Positions 55,873 through 64,000 of a stretch of 64,000 nt of DNA are shown in pieces. Source of the stretch: Vibrio celticus (lineage in GTDB: Bacteria > Pseudomonadota > Gammaproteobacteria > Enterobacterales > Vibrionaceae); the NCBI RefSeq assembly GCF_024347335.1, contig NZ_AP025463.1, positions 2,542,001 to 2,606,000 on the forward strand, in the 5' to 3' direction. Numbering within the stretch: the stretch's first letter is position 1; every line of letters begins with the position of its first letter. A program made the position numbers and the translations under genes. The notes below the pieces were generated by a model. That model made no database searches. It had not been told where the DNA came from and saw nothing but the letters and a program-made list of their open reading frames with translations.

Positions 55873-57693
55873 ATGTTTCAAGCTTTTAGAATCCCAATAC
55901 TGTTAATGGTCACATACAGTTTACTGATGGTGTTTGGCGGTCATTGGGTGTGGAGCACGAGCCATGAAAGTTTGTTAAATGATCATCAATCTAAGCTAGA
56001 CCGCTTTTCTGTTCATATTTCAAGCCAATTGGATAAGTTCGCGCACATTCCCGAGCTGCTTTCAAAAGACAAAGAGCTGGTCGATGCCCTGCACTCTCCA
56101 AGTAACTCTGCGCAAATCGAACTCACTAATCGTTATCTAGAGCACGTAAACTCGGTGATTCAAGCATCCGACACCTACCTACTAGACAGTATCGGCACCA
56201 CCATTGCAGCCAGTAACTGGAATCAACCGCGTTCTTTTATTCGTCGTAATTTTGCTTTCCGTCCTTACTTCCAAGAAGCGATTATTGGTAATGAAAATCA
56301 ATATTTTGCGCTAGGTTCAACCTCAGGAAAGCGAGGCTATTATTATTCTTACCCTGTCTCCTATGCCGCCGAGATTATTGGCGTCATTGTCGTAAAGATG
56401 GATTTATCGCTGATTGAAGCAAGTTGGAAAGGCAAACAGAGTTTTTTTGTTGCTGACGATAAAGACCAGATCGTATTTATGTCGAGTAACCCTGAATGGC
56501 TGTTCAAAAGCCTTCAGCCGCTAAGCGAAACACAACACACTCGAATTCAAGAAAGCAGGCAGTACCTCGATACAAAAATAGAAAGCCTGCACTTCTCTGG
56601 TGATTTAGACAATGTCACCAGTCGTATTGAGTCGCCACACAAACTCGTCCAAGAGCAGTTCTTTAGCTCTTCTCGCTTCCTAGCCGAGCCAAAACTCACC
56701 ATACGGGTATTTTCTCCGACCCACTTAGTTTGGTGGGACTTGGTTGCTTACCTTGTGGTTTTGAGCCTAATCTTTGCGATTATTTATCTAACAATGCAGC
56801 TCAACCACCATCGACAACAAAGACGAGCACAGATAGACAGGCTGCAATCCGAAGCCAAGCAAAAACTCGAATTTCAAGTGCTTGAACGTACATCAGAGTT
56901 GCATGTTGAGATCAAACACCGTATCGAAACCGAGCATGTTCTGAGGCAAACCCAAGACGAGCTCATCCAAGCCGCCAAACTGGCAGTGCTAGGGCAGATG
57001 TCAGCGAGCATCAGTCACGAACTGAATAACCCGCTTGCCGCGATTCGCAGTTATGCCGACAACGGCCGACTGTTTCTTGCCAAAGAAAAAACCGATCGTG
57101 TCGATGACAATCTATCGCGAATCTCAGCACTCACTGATCGTATGGCGAAAATCAGCCACCAGCTTCGCTCCTTCGCCAAGAAATCCACCGCAGAAGAGCT
57201 ACACACATTACAAATACTCCCAGTTTTACATTCATCGAAAGAGTTGATGAAGCCACAACTTAAGAGTGAACGAGTTAAGGTCAACGAGCTCCCTGAAACC
57301 TTTGATGCTTGCGTGCTCGCCAACGCCATTCAACTGGAACAGGTGATCATTAACCTGCTGACCAACGCGATTCAGGCGATGGAACAACAAGACGACAAAC
57401 AATTAGCTATTCTGTTAGAGATTAGAGAGTCCGACCATCAACAAGCCAATACCTTGCTGATTCATGTCGATGATAACGGCCCCGGCTTCACCTCCCCTTC
57501 GAACGGAAACTTTTTTGAACCCTTTCATACCACCAAGAAAAACGGACTTGGACTTGGACTATCGATTTCTCAACAAATAATCAGCGGAATAAATGGCAAG
57601 CTCGTTACCGGTAGTAGCCCTCAAGGCGGGGCTCGATTCAGCATAGAGTTGCCCCTTGTTGGACATGAACAGCAAGCAAAAACTCAGCAATAA
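55873..57693 (+). CDS. dctB: C4-dicarboxylate sensor histidine kinase DctB
   Basis: I use the ATG at 55873 (606 aa, GGAGAG just before it); a TTG at 55837 would add 12 residues before the first membrane segment. Two membrane segments (residues about 5-27 and 290-312) flank a periplasmic dCache-type sensor. Then come a coiled coil, the HisKA box SASISHELNNPLAAIRSY (His near residue 382) and an ATPase domain (HVDDNGPGF, GLGLGLSISQQI). It senses C4-dicarboxylates and phosphorylates DctD, encoded 29 bases later. Confidence 0.92.
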   Translation: MFQAFRIPILLMVTYSLLMVFGGHWVWSTSHESLLNDHQSKLDRFSVHISSQLDKFAHIPELLSKDKELVDALHSPSNSAQIELTNRYLEHVNSVIQASDTYLLDSIGTTIAASNWNQPRSFIRRNFAFRPYFQEAIIGNENQYFALGSTSGKRGYYYSYPVSYAAEIIGVIVVKMDLSLIEASWKGKQSFFVADDKDQIVFMSSNPEWLFKSLQPLSETQHTRIQESRQYLDTKIESLHFSGDLDNVTSRIESPHKLVQEQFFSSSRFLAEPKLTIRVFSPTHLVWWDLVAYLVVLSLIFAIIYLTMQLNHHRQQRRAQIDRLQSEAKQKLEFQVLERTSELHVEIKHRIETEHVLRQTQDELIQAAKLAVLGQMSASISHELNNPLAAIRSYADNGRLFLAKEKTDRVDDNLSRISALTDRMAKISHQLRSFAKKSTAEELHTLQILPVLHSSKELMKPQLKSERVKVNELPETFDACVLANAIQLEQVIINLLTNAIQAMEQQDDKQLAILLEIRESDHQQANTLLIHVDDNGPGFTSPSNGNFFEPFHTTKKNGLGLGLSISQQIISGINGKLVTGSSPQGGARFSIELPLVGHEQQAKTQQ

Positions 57694-57722
57694 CCAGAAT
57701 ACAAAGAAGTAAAGGAATCACT

Positions 57723-59072
57723 ATGTGTCACGTCTATTTCATTGATGATGAATCCGATCTAAGAATGGCGATTGAACAGAGCTTCGAGCTCGCCGACATT
57801 GATGCCGAATTCTTTCCCGACGCGGAGTCTGCTCTGCTCGCGATTCAAGAAAACGGCTTACCTCACGTGATCATCACTGATATCTGTTTACCGGGTCTAT
57901 CCGGGCATGATCTGCTCAACACAGTAATGCACAAAGACAAAGAGATCCCCGTGATCATGATTACTGGTCACGGCGATATTTCAATGGCCGTTCAAGCCAT
58001 CCAATACGGCGCCTATGACTTCATTGAAAAACCTTTCGCTAATGAACGCCTAGTCGAAACCACCAAGCGAGCGATAGAAAAACGTCAGCTCACCCTTGAG
58101 AACCTTGAGTTAAAACGTTCACTTAAGGCCAGCCAAGCACTTGGTCCAAGGATCATTGGTGACACGCAATCAATGACGGAGCTGCGATCTATCATCACTC
58201 ACGTTGCCGATACCAATGCCGACATATTGCTATTTGGCGAAACAGGTACAGGCAAAGAATTAGTTGCACGTTCTCTGCATGAACAAAGCAGTAGGCGAGA
58301 ACAAAACTTCGTCGCGGTCAATTGCGGTGCGGTCCCTGAAAACCTGATTGAGAGTGAACTGTATGGCCATGAGAAAGGGGCATTCACTGGCGCGGAAAGC
58401 AAACGAGTGGGTAAATTTGAATTTGCTCAAGGCGGAACTCTATTCTTAGATGAAATTGAGTCTATGCCAATGCAGGCACAAATTCGCTTGTTGCGCGTCT
58501 TGCAAGAGCGTGTCATCGAAAGGGTTGGGTCTAATGGTTTAGTCCCTCTAGACATTCGAGTGATTGCGGCAACTAAAGTCGACCTAAAGAAAGCCGCTGA
58601 AGAAGGCACTTTCCGCCAAGATCTCTATTACCGACTCAATGTTGTGACCCTAGATTTACCACCGTTAAGAAGCCGACAAGAAGATATCCCAGCACTCTTC
58701 CACCACTTCTTACTGGTCGCTGCGGCGCGTTATGGCAAGACAGCCCCTGCCCTTCCACAAAAGGAGCTGCACGCGCTTTTGGCTCATGATTGGCCAGGAA
58801 ATGTTCGAGAATTACGTAATACTGCAGAGCGTTTTGTGCTTTTAGGAAAGCTTTCTCACTTATCAGACAGCGCCACTGAAACTACTCAAGAACTGTCTTT
58901 GGCAGAATTGGTATCTGACTTTGAAAAAAACACGTTGAAGCAGGCACTTATTGAATGCAATGGCAGTATAAAAGAGACCATGGAGAGGCTGCAATTACCG
59001 AGGAAAACCCTCTACGATAAGATGCAAAAACACCAGCTCACGAAAGAATCTTATAAGGTAGAACCAAACTAA
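57723..59072 (+). CDS. dctD: Sigma-54-dependent response regulator DctD
   Basis: The 449-residue protein has a receiver domain (HVIITDICLPGLSGHD, phospho-Asp near residue 53), a sigma-54 activation AAA+ domain with Walker A GETGTGKELVAR, GAFTGA in the contact loop (KGAFTGAESKRVG) and FLDEIESMPMQAQ, and a C-terminal Fis-type helix-turn-helix (SIKETMERLQLPRKTLYDK). It activates sigma-54 promoters of the dct transport genes. It is co-oriented with dctB. Confidence 0.95.
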   Translation: MCHVYFIDDESDLRMAIEQSFELADIDAEFFPDAESALLAIQENGLPHVIITDICLPGLSGHDLLNTVMHKDKEIPVIMITGHGDISMAVQAIQYGAYDFIEKPFANERLVETTKRAIEKRQLTLENLELKRSLKASQALGPRIIGDTQSMTELRSIITHVADTNADILLFGETGTGKELVARSLHEQSSRREQNFVAVNCGAVPENLIESELYGHEKGAFTGAESKRVGKFEFAQGGTLFLDEIESMPMQAQIRLLRVLQERVIERVGSNGLVPLDIRVIAATKVDLKKAAEEGTFRQDLYYRLNVVTLDLPPLRSRQEDIPALFHHFLLVAAARYGKTAPALPQKELHALLAHDWPGNVRELRNTAERFVLLGKLSHLSDSATETTQELSLAELVSDFEKNTLKQALIECNGSIKETMERLQLPRKTLYDKMQKHQLTKESYKVEPN

Positions 59073-59150
59073 ATTAGATTTGGGAGCAAGATCACCTATA
59101 CTTATTTCGACAACAGGATGTTATGCAATAAATATAATAAGGAAGTCGTT

Positions 59151-59324
59151 ATGGGTGAGAAAACAAAAGTGCCATCGATTACCGATACTTTCGAGATAGA
59201 TGGTATTTTTTATACTGATAATCATGTCGATCTACACACGCCAGAATTAGAGGCAAAACGTGCTCTGTATGAGCAGATAGACCATCATTCAAATCGTGGC
59301 AGAAATATAGATGAGGAGGTCTAG
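59151..59324 (+). CDS. Small hypothetical protein, 57 aa
   Basis: ATG at 59151 has AAGGA at good spacing and reads MGEKTKVPSITDTFEIDGIF, then YTDNHVDLHTPELEAKRALY. An upstream ATG at 59118 would add 11 residues but lacks a ribosome-binding site. The protein is hydrophilic, without membrane or catalytic motifs. The stop codon is in the loop of a strong terminator hairpin. I do not recognise the family. Confidence 0.6.
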   Translation: MGEKTKVPSITDTFEIDGIFYTDNHVDLHTPELEAKRALYEQIDHHSNRGRNIDEEV

Positions 59325-59342
59325 TGACCTCCTCATTTTTTA
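59311..59342 (+). terminator. Terminator at the end of the small ORF after dctD
   Basis: ATGAGGAGGTC (59311-59321) pairs with GACCTCCTCAT (59326-59336), followed by a T-run. The TAG stop at 59322-59324 sits in the loop. Confidence 0.9.
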
Positions 59343-59369
59343 TGGGTTAAATTCCATGTCACCAAATAA

Positions 59370-60731
59370 CTACTTGGTTATGATTTCCGGTCCCATCAAT
59401 GTGGTCGGCAACCATGTTGATACCCAAGGCACGTAAGTTACGATAATCAAGAATAAGAACATCACGCCAACCCATGGCAGTGCGGCTTTTACTACGTTCA
59501 TCATCGACATCTTCGCGACCCCTGCGGTCACAAACAAGTTGAGCCCGACAGGCGGCGTTATCATCCCTATCTCCATGTTCACCACCATCATGATACCAAG
59601 GTGAATTGGGTCGATACCGAGCGCAATAGCGATTGGGAATACCAATGGTGCAACGATGATCAGCAAGCCTGATGGCTCCATGAACTGACCACCAATCAAG
59701 AGTAAAACGTTTACCACAATCAAGAAGGTGATCGGACCTAAGCCCGCAGATAGCATAGACTCAGTGATCATCTGAGGAATACGTTCTTCTGTCAGTACAT
59801 GCTTAAGAATCAGAGCATTGGCAATGATAAACAGCAACATGATGGTCAGCTTACCCGCATCATAGAGCGTGTCTTTGGTGTCTTTATGGAAAAACGTTTG
59901 GAACACTTTCACCAAAGCAGGCTTTGTATTGTTCTTGTCCGCAAACGGGCCCATATCTTTGTAGATAAAGTTGGCAATGAAGAACGCGTACACCGCTGCC
60001 ACTGCCGCCGCTTCTGTCGGAGTAAAGATACCACCGTAGATACCACCTAAAATGATAACAATCAGCAACAAGCCCCAGCTCGCATCTTTCGCGGCTGCGA
60101 ACATCTCGCCCCAGCCCACAAATGGCTGCGCCGGAATCTTCTTAATACGAGCTGCAATGTAGATAGCAATCATCAGCATCACACCCGCCAGCAGACCAGG
60201 AATCACGCCACCTAAGAACATACGACCTACCGATACATCGGTCGCCGCTGCGTATACCACCATCACGATTGACGGTGGAATCAAGATCCCCAAGGTACCC
60301 GCGTTACAGATAACCCCTGCCGCGAACTCTTTTGAGTAACCGTTTTTGATCATACCTGCGATAACGATACTACCGATCGCCACTACCGTTGCAGGAGATG
60401 AACCAGAAAGGGCTGCGAACATCATACATGCCACAACCGACGCCATCGCCAAGCCGCCGCGGAACCAACCCACCATCGCGATAGCAAAGCGGATAATACG
60501 TTTCGCCACGCCACCAGTAGACATGAAGCTAGAGGCCAAGATAAAGAAAGGAATCGCTAAGAGTGTGTAGTGACCTGCAAATGCATTAAACAGCGTTTGT
60601 GCGACTGAAGCTAATGACGCATCTGAATGCATCAATAAGAATATTACGCTCGATAAACCGAGGGAAATTGCAATTGGTACACCGACCAACATGAAAGCAA
60701 TTACCATTAAAAATAGAAATAACATTGCCAT
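59370..60731 (-). CDS. dctM: TRAP transporter large permease DctM
   Basis: The 453-residue membrane protein has the TRAP large-subunit (DctM) pattern of about 12 membrane segments, with ALSGSSPATVVAIGSIVIAG and GTLGILIPPSIVMVVYA, the usual ligand-path glycine/proline motifs, and LNLFVTAGVAKMSM near the end. It is the sodium-driven carrier that works with DctP and DctQ. AAGGAAGA precedes its ATG, two bases after the dctQ stop. It is convergent with the dctBD-small ORF unit. Confidence 0.94.
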   Translation of the reverse strand: MAMLFLFLMVIAFMLVGVPIAISLGLSSVIFLLMHSDASLASVAQTLFNAFAGHYTLLAIPFFILASSFMSTGGVAKRIIRFAIAMVGWFRGGLAMASVVACMMFAALSGSSPATVVAIGSIVIAGMIKNGYSKEFAAGVICNAGTLGILIPPSIVMVVYAAATDVSVGRMFLGGVIPGLLAGVMLMIAIYIAARIKKIPAQPFVGWGEMFAAAKDASWGLLLIVIILGGIYGGIFTPTEAAAVAAVYAFFIANFIYKDMGPFADKNNTKPALVKVFQTFFHKDTKDTLYDAGKLTIMLLFIIANALILKHVLTEERIPQMITESMLSAGLGPITFLIVVNVLLLIGGQFMEPSGLLIIVAPLVFPIAIALGIDPIHLGIMMVVNMEIGMITPPVGLNLFVTAGVAKMSMMNVVKAALPWVGVMFLFLIIVTYVPWVSTWLPTTLMGPEIITK

Positions 60732-60733
60732 GA

Positions 60734-61489
60734 TTAGTCTTCCTTACCGTTAGATTTTGTACTCGACGCATTCGCTTTGTTCTGCAGAGTCGAATTCAAT
60801 ACCGCTGTCGCATCTTCGTCAGAGCCCGCTAGCACGTCCGCTTTCAACGCATCCAGCTCTTCTTCGGCTTCATGTCCTGCAATCATGCGGTCAAGCTTGC
60901 CTGTGACGACTTGGTAAGCAACTTGAGCAAAACGGAACGTCAGCATTGCCATACCAATCGGCAGCGCCATATAAGGAATAAAACGTGGCAGTTTCTCGTA
61001 TCGCTCGCCTTCATTCAGCCAGTCAGCAAGAAACTGAAGCATCTCTGGCATTGGAATATCGTCGGTCTCGTACCATGCGCGATCGGTCGCGAATGGGTAC
61101 CAATAATTCCAAGAACCGATAAGAAGTAAGATTGAAAATGCTAGGCAGCTTGTCACAGCGATTAGCGCATACACTTTGCGTAGCTTTTCTGGGGCAAGGT
61201 TGATGATCACATCAACACCAATGTGGAAGTGTTTTTTAACACCATAAGATGCGCCCACTAACACCATCCAAGCAAACATGAACACAGTCAGTTCCAGAGC
61301 CCATAAGATGTTGTCATTGAATGCGTATCGAAATACCACGTTGGCAAAAGTAAGTAGCGTCATTGCGCCAAGAAAAAATGCGATTAATGACTCTTCAATC
61401 ACATCCGTAACTCTTCCGACTTTGGAAAAAAGAGAGGTTTCCAGTGCTGATTCGCTAGAATTTGGTTGTTCCATTTGAGGCTTTTCCAT
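60734..61489 (-). CDS. dctQ: TRAP transporter small permease DctQ
   Basis: The 251-residue protein has the four membrane segments of the DctQ family (SLIAFFLGAMTLLTFANVVF, then FMFAWMVLVGASYGV and later LIAVTSCLAFSILLLIGSWN) and the HFHIGVDVII motif. It is longer than the usual 160-220 aa because of a charged C-terminal tail rich in Asp, Glu, Ala and Lys. It lies between dctP and dctM. GGAG precedes the start. Confidence 0.92.
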   Translation of the reverse strand: MEKPQMEQPNSSESALETSLFSKVGRVTDVIEESLIAFFLGAMTLLTFANVVFRYAFNDNILWALELTVFMFAWMVLVGASYGVKKHFHIGVDVIINLAPEKLRKVYALIAVTSCLAFSILLLIGSWNYWYPFATDRAWYETDDIPMPEMLQFLADWLNEGERYEKLPRFIPYMALPIGMAMLTFRFAQVAYQVVTGKLDRMIAGHEAEEELDALKADVLAGSDEDATAVLNSTLQNKANASSTKSNGKED

Positions 61490-61553
61490 AATTGACTCCG
61501 CTTATAATTGTTTTAATAAGGAGTGACGAATACTCGCCACTCCCTTAGCGGTG

Positions 61554-62549
61554 TTATTGGTTTGAAGCTAACGCTGCATCGATAAGGTCTGAACCGATGT
61601 CTTTTTCAAACTTCTTCCATACTGGTTGAAGTGCAGCTACCCATGCTTCACGCTGTTCAGGCGTAAGTGTACGAACCTCACCACCCGCTTCGATGATGTT
61701 GTTTTTGTTCGCTAGGTTAACTTTTGAAGATTCTGCATTACGCGTCTCAGACACTTCTTGAACGATAGTGCCAAGCTGTGTGCGTACATCTTCAGGTAGG
61801 TCTTTCCAGAAGTCGTTTGACGTTACAACTAGGTAATCCAAGATACCGTGATTGGTTTCAGTCACGCCGTCTTGTACTTCAAAGAACTTCTTACCGTAGA
61901 TGTTTGACCATGTGTTCTCTTGGCCATCGATAACCTTGGTTTGCAGGCCACCGTACACTTCTTTGAAAGACATCTTCTGTGGGTTAGCGCCTAGTTGTTC
62001 AAACTGAGCCACCAATACATCCGATGCTTGAACACGGAATTTCAAACCTTTTGCATCTTCAGGGCTGATAAGAGGTTTGTTCGCCGACATCTGTTTCATG
62101 CCATTGTGCCAAAACGCAAGACCTTGCAGGCCACGACGCTTCATCGCGTTCTTCAGCTTTTCACCAGATTCTGAGTTTTGGAAACGGTCAACGGCTTCTA
62201 CGTCTTCAAATAGGAAAGGAAGGTCAAAAATGCGGTATTTCTTAGTGAATTTCTCAAATTTAGACAGCGATGGCGCCGCCATTTGAACATCACCATTTAA
62301 CAGGGCTTCCAGTACCTTATTATCATCGTAAAGTGTTGAGTTAGGGAAGACTTGCATACAAGCTTTGCCATTCATCTCCGTGTTTACTCGCTCTTCCAGT
62401 AAAGAAGCGGCGATGCCTTTCGGGTGCTTATCGGTATTGGTTACGTGACTGAATTTAATCACTATTTCACTAGGGTCACAGTTTGCAGCAGCATTAAAAC
62501 TTGTGAGCGCCAGAGCAGATACAGACAGCAGGGTAAGAGGCTTAAACAT
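61554..62549 (-). CDS. dctP: TRAP C4-dicarboxylate-binding protein DctP
   Basis: The 331-residue precursor has a signal peptide (MFKPLTLLSVSALALTSFNAA) and the TRAP solute-binding fold: IVIKFSHVTNTDKHPKGIAA, the substrate arginine region GLKFRVQASDVLV and TKVIDGQENTWSNIYGKKF. It captures succinate, malate or fumarate in the periplasm for DctQM. It is the first gene of dctPQM and has a sigma-54-type promoter about 60 bases upstream. Confidence 0.95.
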   Translation of the reverse strand: MFKPLTLLSVSALALTSFNAAANCDPSEIVIKFSHVTNTDKHPKGIAASLLEERVNTEMNGKACMQVFPNSTLYDDNKVLEALLNGDVQMAAPSLSKFEKFTKKYRIFDLPFLFEDVEAVDRFQNSESGEKLKNAMKRRGLQGLAFWHNGMKQMSANKPLISPEDAKGLKFRVQASDVLVAQFEQLGANPQKMSFKEVYGGLQTKVIDGQENTWSNIYGKKFFEVQDGVTETNHGILDYLVVTSNDFWKDLPEDVRTQLGTIVQEVSETRNAESSKVNLANKNNIIEAGGEVRTLTPEQREAWVAALQPVWKKFEKDIGSDLIDAALASNQ

Positions 62550-62608
62550 TATTATTCTCCTTAGTAAACAAAGCAGCCCTTCAATGGGAACTGCGTGCTT
62601 TCACTAAG

Positions 62609-62623
62609 GCAATTAGCGCGCCA
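62609..62623 (-). promoter_or_regulatory. Sigma-54-type promoter of dctPQM
   Basis: The minus strand reads TGGCGCGCTAATTGC, with the GG and GC boxes ten bases apart, as RpoN requires. DctD encoded nearby is a sigma-54 activator, so this is the expected control point. Confidence 0.75.
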
Positions 62624-62707
62624 CATTAACACAATTCATTAACAAGCCTTTAACCACAAGGCTTCATCAGATCTGCTTGCAGTTGTCGCTAACTCGCTAC
62701 AAAAATT

Positions 62708-62757
62708 AATGGGTGGAAAATGACACATAGAATATTGGTAAATGGGTGGAAGCTGAC
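62708..62757. promoter_or_regulatory. Direct repeat, candidate DctD binding sites
   Basis: AATGGGTGGAA-N2-TGAC occurs at 62708-62724 and again at 62741-62757, 33 bases apart. Both lie roughly 110-160 bases upstream of the predicted dctPQM start, a usual distance for sigma-54 enhancers. A related GGTCTGACCAA follows at about 62778-62788. Confidence 0.45.
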
Positions 62758-62895
62758 CAATGTAATAGTAATGAATGAGGTCTGACCAAAAGCCACATTA
62801 CCGATGATGTCTTGAAGTAATTTCGACCTATCCTGTAGAGTGCTGCACAACTTAGCCAGATTTACTGTCCCACTACTTACCAAGAGTTGATACTA

Positions 62896-63294
62896 ATGAG
62901 TCAGATCTACCATCACCCAGTACAAATTTACTATGAAGATACCGATCACTCTGGTGTGGTTTATCACCCTAACTTTCTTAAATACTTCGAGCGGGCACGC
63001 GAACATGTCTTGGGCAGCGATAAACTGGCGGAATTGTGGAATGAGCATGGACTAGGTTTTGCAGTCTATAAAGCCAACATGACTTTTCAAGATGGGGTTG
63101 AGTTCGCTGAGATCTGCGACATCCGAACCTCTTTTGAACTCGATGGCAAATACAAAACCTTATGGCGACAAGAGGTATGGCGTAAAGATGCGACCAAACC
63201 CGCCGTGATTGGTGATATCGAGATGGTTTGCCTAGATAAAGACAAACAACTGCAGCCTGTACCCGCTGAAGTATTAAAAGCGATGCTTGGATAA
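62896..63294 (+). CDS. Acyl-CoA thioesterase, YbgC/4HBT type
   Basis: The ATG at 62896 gives MSQIYHHPVQIYYEDTDHSG and 132 aa; a TTG 9 bases upstream is possible. It is a single hot-dog fold with the active-site Asp in YYEDTDHSGVVYHPNFLKYF. It resembles YbgC-type thioesterases, though it is not beside tol-pal as ybgC is. Substrates may be short-chain or aromatic acyl-CoA. The neighbouring genes do not clarify the role. Confidence 0.88.
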   Translation: MSQIYHHPVQIYYEDTDHSGVVYHPNFLKYFERAREHVLGSDKLAELWNEHGLGFAVYKANMTFQDGVEFAEICDIRTSFELDGKYKTLWRQEVWRKDATKPAVIGDIEMVCLDKDKQLQPVPAEVLKAMLG

Positions 63295-63323
63295 ACGAGC
63301 TAACTTCGTCTAACCAAGCTAGC

Positions 63324-64000
63324 TTAAAAGAGGTGAGACGACGAAAAGGTTCTCATCTCTATCTGCATGGGTAGCAAATTCCCGCCAAGCGTCACCGCAA
63401 ACCGATACTGTTCATCCAGCCGCCCTAAGCAACACTGCCAATCTGTAGAACTATCATCTTGTTGAGCAGAATCCAAATTCAACCCAATCCCGCTATGTAG
63501 CCTGATTTCGCTATCCAAGCCTGATTTAGCATCCGATGAGCCGAGTTCCACTACTTGCTTGGTCAAATTAGAGAAATCGAACGAAAAACTTCGCAATGAT
63601 GTCGCTAGCCCCTTGCCCGTCGCTTTGATGTACGACTCTTTCAACGCCCACAGATCGAAAAAGCGCTCTCTTTGTTCTTCTTTGCTGAGCTCAAGTAAAT
63701 CCGTCAATTCCGTATCTGAAAAGTAGTGCTTCATGATCGAGTCGATATTGGTCGAGCTTCTGGCATGTTCGATATCGACGCCTAATTGAAGTGACTTCCC
63801 TTCTCTCTGGCAAACTGCGATTAACAAATGTTCTTTGCTATGACTGATATTGAAATTCAGGCCGGTTTCTATTTGTTGTTTCTCAATTAATCTTGGCTTC
63901 CCTTTCTCACCATATTCAAAGCGCCACGCTTCAGGCATCAAATCAGAATAGCTAGACAGCACCTTTCTTAGGTAGTTTCGAACATACAAAGCTTGAGTCT
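63324..64000 (-). CDS. 4'-Phosphopantetheinyl transferase, Sfp type (partial)
   Basis: The frame continues off the right edge, reading TQALYVRNYLRKVL there; the N-terminus is missing. Motifs of the Sfp/AcpT superfamily are clear: FNISHSKEHLLIAV, LGVDIEH (magnesium ligands) and FFDLWALKESYIKATGKGL. The enzyme attaches phosphopantetheine from CoA to carrier proteins of secondary-metabolite or fatty-acid synthases. No synthase is present in the window. A TTG-started short reading at 63989 would be an artefact of the truncation. Confidence 0.9.
   Translation of the reverse strand, partial: TQALYVRNYLRKVLSSYSDLMPEAWRFEYGEKGKPRLIEKQQIETGLNFNISHSKEHLLIAVCQREGKSLQLGVDIEHARSSTNIDSIMKHYFSDTELTDLLELSKEEQRERFFDLWALKESYIKATGKGLATSLRSFSFDFSNLTKQVVELGSSDAKSGLDSEIRLHSGIGLNLDSAQQDDSSTDWQCCLGRLDEQYRFAVTLGGNLLPMQIEMRTFSSSHLF

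Overview
The window is a stretch of a gammaproteobacterial chromosome, almost certainly a Vibrio of the splendidus-like type. This is inferred from the tig-clpP-clpX-lon-hupB-ppiD-comEA order, the dctBD/dctPQM C4-dicarboxylate locus beside tig, the men cluster, rrtA, and a tandem tRNA-Tyr array.

Left end (1-5254): a minus-strand operon for oxidising an amine or imino acid. It encodes an ornithine-cyclodeaminase-family protein, a RidA-family deaminase, a small [2Fe-2S] subunit and two flavoprotein subunits (HcnABC/sarcosine-oxidase style); the last runs off the window. A divergent AraC-type regulator has a good sigma-54-type promoter in front of it.

Mobile region (about 5255-11300): a gmtY-gmtZ-gmtX trio of tyrosine-recombinase-like genes (Gamma-Mobile-Trio island signature) lies beside the 3' end of the 4.5S RNA gene ffs. 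gmtZ is split by a complete IS903-type IS5-family element with a 9-bp target duplication. Removing the IS and one duplication in silico rejoins one open frame of 862 codons. The amine operon may be island cargo, but the far boundary is not visible.

Core block 11445-21670: ffs, a membrane protein, atl, ybaY and tesB (the E. coli gene order), a coiled-coil anchored protein, an Lrp/AsnC regulator divergent from a PLP cysteine-synthase-like enzyme, a DUF1244 protein and an RND efflux pair.

22118-23482: a stringent-type promoter drives seven tandem tRNA-Tyr(GTA) genes in 187-bp units. Next come a Crp-family regulator and a deoD-MFS transcription unit whose transporter is broken by a complete IS66-family element (8-bp duplication; excision restores a 390-aa protein).

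28905-46562: a Tim44-domain protein, a TetR regulator with an LplT-PlsC fusion, a YeiH-type exporter, an overlooked 55-aa membrane protein, menF-D-H-B-C-E for menaquinone, then alaA, yfbR, dgt, a DTW protein, rhombosortase rrtA and comEA.

46808-64000: ppiD, hupB, lon (with a sigma-32-like promoter), clpX, clpP and tig form the protein-quality-control block. dctB-dctD follow, with the sigma-54-type dctPQM promoter they would control, then a YbgC-type thioesterase and a truncated phosphopantetheinyl transferase. Calls rest on reading the sequence and remembered family features; no database search was run.
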